From JAHHLP01 sp041609895 (GTDB lineage: Bacteria > Bacteroidota > Rhodothermia > Rhodothermales > JABDKH01): DNA of 44,817 nucleotides. Below, one piece after another: positions 23,755-32,086 of the stretch. The position numbers and the translations under genes are program-made. The notes below the pieces were generated by a model. It saw nothing but the letters and a program-made list of their open reading frames with translations. It searched no databases and was not told the DNA's origin. Position 1 is the first letter of the stretch; every line of letters begins with the position of its first letter. Where the stretch lies: the NCBI GenBank assembly GCA_041609895.1, contig JBFIPX010000007.1, positions 1-44,817 of the forward strand, in the 5' to 3' direction.

Positions 23755-24621
23755 CTACTCGGTCTCCGCCGACGCTTCTTCAGATTCCGTTTCCGCCATG
23801 GTCTTGGTCTCGTCGGCTTCGGCTTCGGCCTGGGCCTTAGCCTTGGCTTTTGCCTCGGCCTCCTTCTTATCCTGCTCAACCTTCTCCTTGGCTGCCTTTT
23901 CGGTCGCCTTCTTTACCTCCCGCTGTTTGGCCCCTTCCGCGATCGCGCGGCTGATCACGCCGGCAACCAAGTCGATCGATTTGATGGCATCGTCGTTGGC
24001 GGGCACGGGAAAATCAACAAGGTCCGGATCGCAATTCGTGTCTACCATGGCGATGATCGGGATGTCGAGCTTTTGTGCCTCCTTCACGGCGATGTGTTCG
24101 CGATTGATGTCGACCACGAACATGGCACCGGGCAGTCGCGCCATGTTGGAGATGCCGCTGAGTACCTTCTCCAGCTTCTGGCGCTCTCTCGACTTCATCA
24201 GCCGCTCCTTCTTCTTGAGCTGATCCATGGTGCCGTCCTCCTCCATCTTGGAGAGGTCTTCCATGCGGCGGATGCTCTTACGGATCGTCTGGAAGTTGGT
24301 CAGGGTGCCCCCGAGCCAGCGCTCGACCACATAGGGCATGTCGCACTCCGACGCGTATTTGCGCAGGATGTCCCGGCCCTGCTTCTTCGTGCCGACGAAC
24401 AAGATCGTCTTACCCTGAGCCGCATACCGGGTCGCGGCATCGGCCGCCTCATCGAGCATCTTCTGCGTTTGCGTCAGGTCGATGATGTGGATGCCATTGC
24501 GCTCCATGAAGACATAGGAGCGCATCTTGGGATTCCATCGACTGGTGAGGTGGCCGAAGTGAGTACCGGCCTTGAGAAGCTCCTCGATCGAGGCGCGACT
24601 CGTGCTTTCTTTCGTTTCCAT
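23755..24621 (-). CDS. rpsB: Small-subunit ribosomal protein S2
   Basis: A protein of 288 residues; E. coli S2 has 241. The core starts SIEELLKAGTHFGHLTSRWNPKM and includes IHIIDLTQTQKMLDEA, ERWLGGTLTNFQTIRKS, LPGAMFVVDINREHIAVKEAQKL and IPIIAMVDTNCDPD. After residue about 240 comes a 45-residue tail made almost only of Lys, Ala and Glu, probably a charged helix. S2 binds at the head-body hinge of the 30S subunit and is needed for S1 attachment. The ATG at 24621 lies 146 bases after rpsI. Confidence 0.97.
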   Translation of the reverse strand: METKESTSRASIEELLKAGTHFGHLTSRWNPKMRSYVFMERNGIHIIDLTQTQKMLDEAADAATRYAAQGKTILFVGTKKQGRDILRKYASECDMPYVVERWLGGTLTNFQTIRKSIRRMEDLSKMEEDGTMDQLKKKERLMKSRERQKLEKVLSGISNMARLPGAMFVVDINREHIAVKEAQKLDIPIIAMVDTNCDPDLVDFPVPANDDAIKSIDLVAGVISRAIAEGAKQREVKKATEKAAKEKVEQDKKEAEAKAKAKAQAEAEADETKTMAETESEEASAETE

Positions 24622-24767
24622 AGTCTGTCTTTAGGGTTGTTTCCTCTACAGCCGTCGTATCGGTTGACGCGAGACCGAGTAGCGGCCACCCAGCGTCACG
24701 ACGCGCTGTATGCGTGATTAAATGCGCCAGTCGAGCGGGAGAATTAAGCTCCGGTCGACCGACGGGC

Positions 24768-25163
24768 CTATCGCTTCGAGAACTGGAAGCGTTTGCGAGC
24801 CTTGGGCTGGCCGTATTTCTTGCGCTCGACCATTCTTGGATCGCGCGTGAGCAAGTCCGCATCGCGGAGAGGCTTGCGAAGCTCCTCGTTATACTCCACG
24901 AGCGCCCGGGCGATGCCCAACTGGACCGCTTCCGCCTGTCCGGTGAGTCCGCCGCCCTTGGTGTTGATTACTACATCGAACTGGCCGTCGGTCTCAGTGA
25001 CTCGGAACGGCGCGAGCGCCAGCCGGCGACGGGTCAGGAGCGGGAAGTATTCCTCAACATTCCTCTTATTGACGACGACATTGCCCTTGCCGGGGCGGAG
25101 GTACACGCGGGCGACCGACGTCTTACGTCGACCAACAGCGTAGTATTGAACAGGTGCTACCAT
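24768..25163 (-). CDS. rpsI: Small-subunit ribosomal protein S9
   Basis: A protein of 131 residues, the standard size. The family signature is present as YYAVGRRKTSVARVYLRPG, GGGLTGQAEAVQLGIARALVE and the C-terminal RDPRMVERKKYGQPKARKRFQFSKR. The basic end reaches into the ribosomal P site. It lies 22 bases after rplM, the near-universal L13-S9 pair. Confidence 0.98.
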   Translation of the reverse strand: MVAPVQYYAVGRRKTSVARVYLRPGKGNVVVNKRNVEEYFPLLTRRRLALAPFRVTETDGQFDVVINTKGGGLTGQAEAVQLGIARALVEYNEELRKPLRDADLLTRDPRMVERKKYGQPKARKRFQFSKR

Positions 25164-25185
25164 TCTTCTTGGTTATTCCGTAGAT

Positions 25186-25629
25186 CTAGACTTCGAGCTT
25201 GGACGGCTTTTGTGCGTCGTGCGGATGATCCGGTCCGGCGTACACCTTCAGTTTCTTAAGCATTCGCCTGCCCAGGGGTCCCTTTGGCAGCATCCCGCGC
25301 ACTGCGTTTTCGACAATGAACTCGGGCTTTGACGACCGCATGTCGCGCGGGCTCCGGACGCGCACGCCGCCCGGGTATCCACTATGACTGAAGTAGATTT
25401 TACTGGTCTCCTTCGACCCGGAGAACCGCACCTTGTCGGCGTTGACCACTATCACGAAATCGCCAGTGTCGACGTGAGGCGTGAAAGACGGCTTGTGTTT
25501 GCCGCGCAAAATTCCCGCGACGCGAGAAGCGAGGCGTCCGACCACCTGCTGGTCGGCATCAACGATCCACCACGCTCTTTCGACCTCGGCCGGTTTGGCG
25601 CTGACTGTCTTGTAGCTCTGAACGTTCAT
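25186..25629 (-). CDS. rplM: Large-subunit ribosomal protein L13
   Basis: A protein of 147 residues from the ATG at 25629 (MNVQSYKTVSAKPAEVERAW). The family motifs follow: WIVDADQQVVGRLASRVAGIL, GDFVIVVNADKVRFSGSKET, SHSGYPGGVR and ENAVRGMLPKGPLGRRMLKKLKVYAG. It is an early assembly protein of the 50S subunit. It is the first gene of the minus-strand translation operon. Confidence 0.98.
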   Translation of the reverse strand: MNVQSYKTVSAKPAEVERAWWIVDADQQVVGRLASRVAGILRGKHKPSFTPHVDTGDFVIVVNADKVRFSGSKETSKIYFSHSGYPGGVRVRSPRDMRSSKPEFIVENAVRGMLPKGPLGRRMLKKLKVYAGPDHPHDAQKPSKLEV

Positions 25630-25739
25630 AAATCCTGTTATCCCATTCGGGCGCGCAGCGGGCGGCCGCGAAAAACCTCGATTCTGCACTGAATCCCGGC
25701 GCGACAGCGATTGCGACTGCGCATCAGGGACAGCCAGCT

Positions 25740-25768
25740 AATTTAAACACATCTGCGCCCGATCACAA
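25740..25768 (-). promoter_or_regulatory. Candidate promoter of the rplM operon
   Basis: On the minus strand TTGTGA (plus 25763-25768) and TAAATT (plus 25740-25745) are spaced by 17 bases. Each matches the sigma-70 consensus at four of six positions. They lie about 110 bases before rplM, in the only AT-rich patch of that gap. No leader hairpin of a known ribosomal regulator was recognised. Confidence 0.35.
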
Positions 25769-25949
25769 TGAATGATTTGTGCATATGTCGTTCTCCGGCC
25801 GGTACCGGAACGTCGGCTCTACCCGTGAACGTACTGGCGCTCTTAACGCTCCACGGCAGAGCGTCTTCCCAAAAAATTTGATCATTTCCATGACGTGGTA
25901 GCCTTTGGCTGCAGCAGCTCCAGTGATCTATGCTGGTTCAAAAAGCCGA

Positions 25950-26594
25950 ATGGAGAGTCCGATTGGAGAAGGTCTTCGCAATCGAAGAGAAAGCCGGCCA
26001 GCGAGTTGCCGCGGCTGGCCACAGCGTTCGGCGGCAAAAACGTCGCTCGAGAACGCCCGTAGCGGAAACACGGAGGCGGAGGCGGAACTGGAGGTTTGGA
26101 CGTACAGACAGCTTCGATGCGTTGTCGACAGCCTGATTGACAAAGATCAGAACGCTCGCGTCTGCGATGCCGACGCCGTTCTGTCGATCGCCCTCATTCG
26201 CGTAGAAGCGGGCCGCGAGTCAGTGCAGGACCCGCGATCGTACGCCAGCTGGGTGTCGGTCGTTGGGCGAAACGCGTACCTGAACTACAAGAGATCGCGA
26301 CCGACCGTCAGAAGAGTCAAGGAGGAAGATCTGAGTTACGATGCCGAGCTTCACATGGAGTCGCGCATGGACGGCGCGCGCGTTCGACGATCGGTCGAAG
26401 ATGCTATTGGTCGCCTGCCCGCGTTCCTCCGGGTCGTTGCCACCATGAGACTGGTCGAGGAGCGGGATTACGATTGCATATCCGCGGCCACAGGCAAGTC
26501 CAAGCCAACGGTGCGTGCTTACATGAACAAGGCCCTGGAGCGACTGCGAACCGACGATCTTCTGCGATGCCTGCTGGACGAGTCGCGTGGCTGA
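25950..26594 (+). CDS. ECF-like RNA polymerase sigma factor
   Basis: A protein of 214 residues if the ATG at 25950 is used. A TTG at 25905 and a GTG at 25923 are other options, and a polar N-terminal 40 residues makes the start hard to fix. The region around DPRSYASWVSVVGRNAYLNYKRSR resembles sigma region 2. VEDAIGRLPAFLRVVATMRLVEERDYDCISAATGKSKPTVRAYMNKALERLR matches region 4, including the helix-turn-helix used for -35 recognition. The family call is moderate because region 2 is short and divergent. It is convergent with dnaN. No anti-sigma gene lies beside it. Confidence 0.6.
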   Translation: MESPIGEGLRNRRESRPASCRGWPQRSAAKTSLENARSGNTEAEAELEVWTYRQLRCVVDSLIDKDQNARVCDADAVLSIALIRVEAGRESVQDPRSYASWVSVVGRNAYLNYKRSRPTVRRVKEEDLSYDAELHMESRMDGARVRRSVEDAIGRLPAFLRVVATMRLVEERDYDCISAATGKSKPTVRAYMNKALERLRTDDLLRCLLDESRG

Positions 26595-26644
26595 CATATG
26601 CCACGCAGCGGCTCACGCGTACTCAGGCATATGTGCTGAGCATC
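26594..26644. terminator. Inverted repeat between convergent sigma-like gene and dnaN
   Basis: ACATATGCC at 26594-26602 and GGCATATGT at 26636-26644 are perfect complements around a 33-base centre that holds the stop codons of both genes' neighbourhood. It could form a hairpin in either transcript and end both. The long loop and lack of a T-run make this weaker than a classical terminator. Confidence 0.4.
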
Positions 26645-27753
26645 ACCGGCATGATGAGCATCAGCATCTCCTCGCCGGAGGGCTGGTCCTGCGGCGTCAC
26701 CACGCCCGCACGGTTCGGCGAACTAAACTCCATGATCACCTCGTCCGAGTCGACATTCGATAGCACCTCCGTCAGGTATGATGCGTTGAAGCCAATGGTC
26801 ATCGGCTCCCCGTCGTACTCGCCGAGAACGGTCTCTCTGGCCTCGCTCGCCCTCTCGATATCCTCTGCCGAGATCTCGACCTGCTTGGTATCGAGCGACA
26901 GCTTGATCTGGTTCGTCATGCTGGAGCTATACAAGCCTACTCGCTTGACGGCCGCGAGCATTGCATCGCGATTGACGACGAACTTGCGGTCGTTCTCATG
27001 CGGGATGACCGCCTCGTAGTTTGGATACGCCTCATCGATTTGGCGCGCGAGCACCTGTGAGTCGCCGAAGTCGAAGCCCACATAGCCTCCGTCGATGCGA
27101 ATCGTGCAGGGCGCATCTTTGGCTATGCGTCCAACGAGCGTCATGGCCTTCTCAGGGACGATGAAGTTCGTGCTCTTGCTACTCTTGAGTTCGGACAGCG
27201 TCAGTCGTACGAGACGGTGGCCGTCGGTTGCGACAGCCCTGCTTTGGCTGCCTTTGATCTGGAAGTAGATGCCCATCATAGCAGGACGCAGTGCGTCCTT
27301 GCTCACGGCAAAACCGGTCTTGTGCACAGCCCTCTGGAGGACCGCGCCCGTGGTGGATATTTCGAGCTCACCATTCATCTCGGGCAGAGCCGGGTAATCC
27401 GCACCATCGTGACCGACCATTTTGTAGACGCCCTGGTCGGTACGAAGCGTGACGTTGTGCTCGTCGTCGGCCGTGAACTGGATGGGGAGGTCGGGCAGTG
27501 CGCGTAGCGTGTCGAGAAGTCGCTTGGCCGGGACGGCCACGCGCGCCTTCTCCGAGGTGCCGTTGCTCTCAAACTGGACGGGAAGGTCCTGGACGATCGA
27601 GATTTCAAGATCGGTAGCACTGAGGCGCAAGCGGTCCGACGACCGGTCGAACAGGATGCACTCCAGAATCGGGAGCGTGCTCTTCGAAGGGACGGCGCCG
27701 TTAACAGTGGTAAGCGCCTTGAGGAGTTCGGCGCTCGACGCGGTAAACTTCAT
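26623..27753 (-). CDS. dnaN: DNA polymerase III beta subunit (sliding clamp)
   Basis: A protein of 376 residues; the family has about 366. Three repeated clamp domains are seen, with MKFTASSAELLKALTTVNGAVPSKSTLPILECIL at the start and RLLDTLRALPDLPIQFTAD in domain 1. LRPAMMGIYFQI and ATDGHRLVRL mark domain 2. FNASYLTEVLSNVDSDEVIMEFSSPNRAGVV in domain 3 leads to the end MLIMPVMLSTYA, equivalent to the usual MPMRL type terminus near the partner-binding groove. As a dimer it tethers the polymerase to DNA. It follows dnaA by 187 bases on the same strand. Confidence 0.97.
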   Translation of the reverse strand: MKFTASSAELLKALTTVNGAVPSKSTLPILECILFDRSSDRLRLSATDLEISIVQDLPVQFESNGTSEKARVAVPAKRLLDTLRALPDLPIQFTADDEHNVTLRTDQGVYKMVGHDGADYPALPEMNGELEISTTGAVLQRAVHKTGFAVSKDALRPAMMGIYFQIKGSQSRAVATDGHRLVRLTLSELKSSKSTNFIVPEKAMTLVGRIAKDAPCTIRIDGGYVGFDFGDSQVLARQIDEAYPNYEAVIPHENDRKFVVNRDAMLAAVKRVGLYSSSMTNQIKLSLDTKQVEISAEDIERASEARETVLGEYDGEPMTIGFNASYLTEVLSNVDSDEVIMEFSSPNRAGVVTPQDQPSGEEMLMLIMPVMLSTYA

Positions 27754-27811
27754 GGGCTGGAACCCGGGGTTTGATGACTAGCTAGGCGTCGAAAAAACAT
27801 ACGACAAAGAT

Positions 27812-27834
27812 GTGCCCTGATCCACCGCGGGCAC
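27812..27834 (-). terminator. Weak hairpin between dnaA and dnaN
   Basis: GTGCCC (27812-27817) and GGGCAC (27829-27834) form a six-pair stem in the dnaA-dnaN gap. On the minus strand a run of six T follows about 13 bases later (plus A at 27792-27797). It may attenuate read-through from dnaA into dnaN. The spacing is not classical. Confidence 0.25.
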
Positions 27835-27940
27835 GCAAAGTAATCGGAAAATTCGCCTACTGGCGGTACAGCGGCACGTGGCTATTGTCGTCCGCTCACT
27901 CCCCACGGCGTACACGCCGCCCGCGAGAAACCGCGATCGT

Positions 27941-29434
27941 TCACCGGCTCCGCAAATCGATTTTGTGGTGGAGCTCTTCGATCATGTCGCGGAAATTGGT
28001 GTCCGTCTCCATCTGATCGTGAACCGACTGGTTGGCATGGATGACCGTAGAGTGGTCGCGGCCGCCAAAATGCAGGCCGATGGTCTTTAGTGAATGCTGG
28101 GTAAGCTGCTTGCAGAAGTACATGGCGACCTGGCGGGCACGTACTACTTCGCGCTTCCGTGTCTTGGCGCAGACGAGATCCACCGGAATCTGGAAGTAGT
28201 CGCAGACGACACTCTGCAGCTCGTCGATCGTAAGGTTGATGCGGCTATCCTTGACGAGGTCGCGCAGCACGTCCTTTGCCATCACCAAATCGATTTCGCG
28301 GTTGTTCAGCGTCGAAAAAGCCAGCAGCCGAATGAGTGCGCCCTCGAGTTCGCGGATGTTGCTCTTTACGTTGTGCGCAACGAATTCGATCACATCGTGA
28401 TCAATTGCGAGACCGTCGTCCTCTGCCTTGCGCCGGAGGATCGCGATCCGGGTTTCAAGGTCGGGAGGCTGCATGTCCGCGGCCAGGCCCCACTGAAATC
28501 TTGAGAGGAGCCGCTCTTCGATGCCCTCGATATCTCTCGGCGGCCGATCCGCCGACAGGACAATCTGCTTTCCTCCCTGGTGAAGCGCGTTAAAGATGTG
28601 GAAGAACTCCTCCTGGGTCTTCTCCTTCCCTGCGAAGAACTGTGCGTCGTCGATGACGAGCAGGTCGACGCTTTGGTAGAACACTGTGAAGTCGCTTACG
28701 CGGTTGTGCTGGATAGCCTGGACAAACTCCGTCGTGAAGCGTTCACTGGAGACGTACAGAATGCGGTACTGCGGGTCATTCGCCTTGGCGTAATTACCGA
28801 TCGCCTGCATCAGGTGTGTCTTGCCGAGCCCGACGCCCCCGTAAATCATGAAGGGATTGAAACTCGTCTTGCCGGGTTGCTTTGCGATTGCAACCGACGC
28901 ACTGCGTGCCAGCCGATTGCAGTCACCTTCAACAAATCGATCGAAGGTGTAGCTCGGGTTCAGATTGCTGTACACGGTTGACATGACCGGCGTTGTGACG
29001 GTCACGCCGATGTCATTCGCTTCGGGTCCTCGCGGCGGGGTTGGTCCTCCATCGGAAGGAAGTTGACCACCGCTGTCGGTATGCACGTCGCCCGTCTCAT
29101 CCTCGGATCCAGTCGGGCGCGCGGGCAGCTTGATACCTGAACCGCCGTAGCCGGAAGATCGGTCGCCCTGTTCAATGACGACGTCGTACACGAGGCGCCC
29201 TTCCGGGCCAAGGACCTTGATAATGGTCTTCCGGATCAGCGCCGGGTAATGCTGTTCCAACCATTCATAGAAGAAAGGGCTTGGAAGCCGGACCGTCAGC
29301 TTTGACCCCGAGTCATCCGTCTCGAGGCTCATCGCGCGGATGGGTTCAAACCAGGTCTTGAAGCTCGGTGGGTCCACAACGTCTCGAATCGTGTCGAGAC
29401 ACTCCTTCCAAACCTCGTCAGGCTTCCGCGTCAT
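27941..29434 (-). CDS. dnaA: Chromosomal replication initiator protein DnaA
   Basis: A protein of 497 residues. Domain I (about 1-90) begins with VWKECLDTIRDVVDPPSFKTWFEPIRAM. A Gly/Pro/Asp-rich linker spans about 91-155. The AAA+ domain follows with LNPSYTFDRFVEGDCNRLA, Walker A GGVGLGKTHL (about 199-208) and Walker B LLVIDDAQFF, then LSADRPPRDI. Domain IV carries the DnaA-box-binding signature ending in GGRDHSTVIHA. It opens the replication origin when bound to ATP. Upstream lies an 800 bp gene-poor stretch with DnaA-box-like sites. Confidence 0.98.
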   Translation of the reverse strand: MTRKPDEVWKECLDTIRDVVDPPSFKTWFEPIRAMSLETDDSGSKLTVRLPSPFFYEWLEQHYPALIRKTIIKVLGPEGRLVYDVVIEQGDRSSGYGGSGIKLPARPTGSEDETGDVHTDSGGQLPSDGGPTPPRGPEANDIGVTVTTPVMSTVYSNLNPSYTFDRFVEGDCNRLARSASVAIAKQPGKTSFNPFMIYGGVGLGKTHLMQAIGNYAKANDPQYRILYVSSERFTTEFVQAIQHNRVSDFTVFYQSVDLLVIDDAQFFAGKEKTQEEFFHIFNALHQGGKQIVLSADRPPRDIEGIEERLLSRFQWGLAADMQPPDLETRIAILRRKAEDDGLAIDHDVIEFVAHNVKSNIRELEGALIRLLAFSTLNNREIDLVMAKDVLRDLVKDSRINLTIDELQSVVCDYFQIPVDLVCAKTRKREVVRARQVAMYFCKQLTQHSLKTIGLHFGGRDHSTVIHANQSVHDQMETDTNFRDMIEELHHKIDLRSR

Positions 29435-30239
29435 ACTTTCTTTCTCTACATCCGAGGGCGCTTGGCGGACGGGCGGTCCGCGTCCGCGCTACGTCGAAGG
29501 GCCGAGCATGTAAAAGGAGAGGCTTCGATTCTGAACATGCCCAACGCGTGTACACGACTTATTCACAATCGGCACCGAGCGATCGGCACGGGTGCCAAGA
29601 GGGGCGCGAACCGCAAGAAGAGGATGACCCGGATTGCAAGGAGAAATCACGGCGGCAAAATCAAAGCGCTGAAAATAAAAGACTTACGAACTCCGACGGC
29701 GCCCACCGCGCATTCGGACTCATAAGCCTCGAAAGTCTCTCCGCCCGCCGGCCCGTTTGATTCCGGACACAAGGGCGGGCTTCTCAACAAGTTATCAACA
29801 TGGCGAATCGAGTGTGGTGGTGCTCGGTGCAAGACCGCCGCCGGATACTCGACGCACACCGGAGAGGAGCACTCGGAACCGACGTCACGTTGGGTCGCTA
29901 CATGCAACTCAACGACCACGCGAACCGCCAAAGAGGTTGTTCGATAGTAACGACTGCCTCCTGCAAGGTCAAGCGAGTCGTTCTGGATTTCACAGTTGGT
30001 TGTGGTACGGTCGCGTATCAGTATGTGCGAGGTACAGCAATGGTTGCAGCCCCGACTTTCAGGTCCTCGCCTGGCGGAGGTCCGACGAGTAGTTGCCTTC
30101 GGTTCCGGCGTGGTGTCGCGCGCTTCTGTAACCGCAGGCAGCGGCCACGCCGTTAGCCAAATTTTGATTATGCGTCGGTTCTGGCGGGCGCTATCTTATT
30201 TCTCTTTAGGCTTTAATACAGCGTGCTGATTTCTTCGGA
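29435..30239. other. 805 bp gene-poor region upstream of dnaA, candidate origin of replication
   Basis: No convincing gene lies between dnaA and the DUF177 gene, which are divergent. The stretch contains one perfect DnaA box TTATTCACA (29559-29567) and one site with a single mismatch, TTATCAACA (29802-29810). A moderately AT-rich patch spans 29650-29690. The position next to dnaA-dnaN is the classic place for oriC. Only two boxes were found by eye and there is no strong AT-rich unwinding element, so this remains a candidate. It must also hold the promoters of dnaA and of the DUF177-rpmF operon. Confidence 0.4.
29559..29567 (+). promoter_or_regulatory. DnaA box (TTATTCACA) upstream of dnaA
   Basis: The nine-mer fits the TTATNCACA consensus exactly and lies 125 bases upstream of the dnaA start. 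It could serve initiation at oriC, autoregulation of dnaA, or both. Confidence 0.5.
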
Positions 30240-30713
30240 ATGATTCGCATCGACATTGCATCGCTTAAGGGCGGCGTCAATCGACTGGAATTCACACCGT
30301 CTGCTGAAGAGCTTGAACTGGATTCGGAGGTCTTCTCGGATGTGGAGGTTCGCGCCGAGTTAGATGTCCGGGCGGATCAGATTCTTGTCCGCTTCGATGC
30401 TGATGCGGTGGCGCACCTCGTCTGTGACCGTACCCTGAAGCCGTTTACGCAAAATGTCTCGGGTTCGTACGCCGTGCTATTCACGTCGGCTGAGGCCACA
30501 GGGCTGGATGGGGTGGACGACGTGCGCACGTATTCAGCGACGGACAGGACGATCGATATTTCGGAGCCCGTTCGTGATACGTTGATTCTGGCGTTGCCGA
30601 CCAAGCGGATCGCGCCCGGTGCCGACGAAGTTGAGATTCCGAATCGCTTTGGGGAAGTCGACGAAGGAGAGATTGATCCTCGGTGGGAAGCGTTGCGGGG
30701 CCTTCGGAACTAA
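30240..30713 (+). CDS. YceD/DUF177 family protein
   Basis: A protein of 157 residues. It has the DUF177 layout: an N-terminal beta-strand-rich half, the conserved Cys-x-Arg motif in AHLVCDRTLKPF, a beta-stranded middle and an acidic C-terminal part with DEGEIDPRWEALRGL. The position directly before rpmF is the hallmark of this family. YceD-like proteins have been linked to 23S rRNA or 50S subunit maturation in plants and bacteria. The ATG at 30240 has no clear Shine-Dalgarno. It is the first gene of the yceD-rpmF-plsX-fab run. Confidence 0.9.
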   Translation: MIRIDIASLKGGVNRLEFTPSAEELELDSEVFSDVEVRAELDVRADQILVRFDADAVAHLVCDRTLKPFTQNVSGSYAVLFTSAEATGLDGVDDVRTYSATDRTIDISEPVRDTLILALPTKRIAPGADEVEIPNRFGEVDEGEIDPRWEALRGLRN

Positions 30714-30789
30714 GTATTGCAGAGAACCATAGCAGGCGGTCGTGCGTTCGCACCCGCTATCGAATCATAAGACTTGCGGTCCATTCAAG

Positions 30790-30981
30790 ATGGCTAATCC
30801 GAAACGACGGCATTCAAAGGCCCGAACGAGGCAGCGTCGCTCCAAGTACTACAGCAGCGTCGAGTCGCCGAACCTCATGGAATGCCCGAACTGCGGCGAC
30901 ACCAAGATGCGCCACCACGCATGTCCCAGCTGCGGATTTTATCGTGGCAGGCAGGTGGTTGATCGCGCCGAGGCCGACTAA
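30790..30981 (+). CDS. rpmF: Large-subunit ribosomal protein L32
   Basis: A protein of 63 residues from the ATG at 30790 (MANPKRRHSKARTRQRRS). An upstream GTG would add 16 unrelated residues. Zinc-ribbon cysteines are intact as CPNC and CPSC, so this is the zinc-binding form. The tail after GFYRGRQVV is short. It is followed by plsX after 72 bases, the usual order. Confidence 0.97.
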   Translation: MANPKRRHSKARTRQRRSKYYSSVESPNLMECPNCGDTKMRHHACPSCGFYRGRQVVDRAEAD

Positions 30982-31053
30982 CGTACCGTCTAACGTACAT
31001 TGCGGGGGCAACTGTACGCGCCCGGATACAATCAGGATGACCGGTAAGTCGCC

Positions 31054-32058
31054 ATGCCGATCCGAGTAGCAGTCGACGCGATGGGAGGAGACCACGCCCC
31101 TCAAGTGGTGGTCGAAGCCGCATCCAATGTGGCCTCCGCGCATGACGGCGACGTGCAGATTCTCCTTGTCGGTCCGTCCGAGGTAATTGGATCTTTGTCC
31201 GGCGCCGACCTGGGAGGTCTCGAATTGGTTGAGGCTCCCGAGGTGATCGACATGGGCGAGTCGCCGGCGGCAGCACTGAAGCAGAAGCCTCGATCTTCGA
31301 TCCACATCGGCCTCGGGCTTGTGAAGGGTGGCAACGCGGATGCGTTCGCGAGCGCCGGCAACACCGGGGCGGTGATGGCCGCCTCTCTTTTCATTCTTGG
31401 TCGGCTTCCGGGAGTTTCGCGGCCGGCGATTCTCGGCGTGTACCCTACCGTGTCCGGGTTCTGCTACGTCATCGATGTGGGCGCGAATGTTGACTGCAAG
31501 CCGGAGCACCTTCTGCAGTTTGCCGACATGGCATCCATCTACGTCGAGCGCGTCGTTAAGAAGGAGCGTCCAACCGTCGGGCTGCTCAGCGTCGGCGAGG
31601 AGCGCTCGAAAGGCAACGAAATGACCAAGGAGGCGCACGGACTTCTCGAAGCTGATTCCAGTCTCAACTTCGTTGGTAACATCGAAGGCCGCGACATCAT
31701 GGAGCATGCGGCGGACATCGTGGTGTGCGACGGTTTTGTCGGGAACGTCATCCTGAAGCTGGGCGAGAGCATCGCAACCGTGATTCCGCAGCTGATTGGC
31801 CGCGAGATGAAGCAACAGTCGCTTGGGGAAGACGCGCAGAAATTGATCGGCGGTGTGCTTCGCGGTGTCAACAAGTCATTCGATTACGAGGAGTACGGCG
31901 GGATGCCGTTGCTTGGCGTGAGCGGCACGGTTTTCATCGGACATGGCGGCTCGTCCGTACGCGCGATCGAGAACATGATTCTTGCCGCAGCCAATGTTGC
32001 CAGGCGCAACGTGACCGGGTCCATCCAGCAGGCGCTGGGTGCTGCGGCTGAGTCTTAG
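31054..32058 (+). CDS. plsX: Phosphate acyltransferase PlsX
   Basis: A protein of 334 residues. The typical N-terminus IRVAVDAMGGDHAPQVVVEA is followed by SAGNTGAVMAASLFILGRLPGVSRPAI and NVGANVD-like VIDVGANVDCKPEHLLQFA. VCDGFVGNVILKLGES and GGMPLLGVSGTVFIGHGGSS complete the match. PlsX turns acyl-ACP into acyl-phosphate for the PlsY step of membrane phospholipid synthesis, as a peripheral membrane enzyme. It lies upstream of fabH with a 28-base gap. Confidence 0.97.
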   Translation: MPIRVAVDAMGGDHAPQVVVEAASNVASAHDGDVQILLVGPSEVIGSLSGADLGGLELVEAPEVIDMGESPAAALKQKPRSSIHIGLGLVKGGNADAFASAGNTGAVMAASLFILGRLPGVSRPAILGVYPTVSGFCYVIDVGANVDCKPEHLLQFADMASIYVERVVKKERPTVGLLSVGEERSKGNEMTKEAHGLLEADSSLNFVGNIEGRDIMEHAADIVVCDGFVGNVILKLGESIATVIPQLIGREMKQQSLGEDAQKLIGGVLRGVNKSFDYEEYGGMPLLGVSGTVFIGHGGSSVRAIENMILAAANVARRNVTGSIQQALGAAAES

Positions 32059-32086
32059 GAAGCCTAAACAGATTCGCGAGGAGATC

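Noticed and set aside
29462..29725. Small basic reading frame upstream of dnaA (Lys/Arg-rich middle)
   Set aside because: It resembles the place and charge of rpmH (L34), but none of the L34 pattern is present, and codon choice and ends look like non-coding sequence.
30979..30998. Two copies of TAACGTAC twelve bases apart between rpmF and plsX
   Set aside because: The repeat is short and includes the rpmF stop codon. No further copies or hairpin were found.
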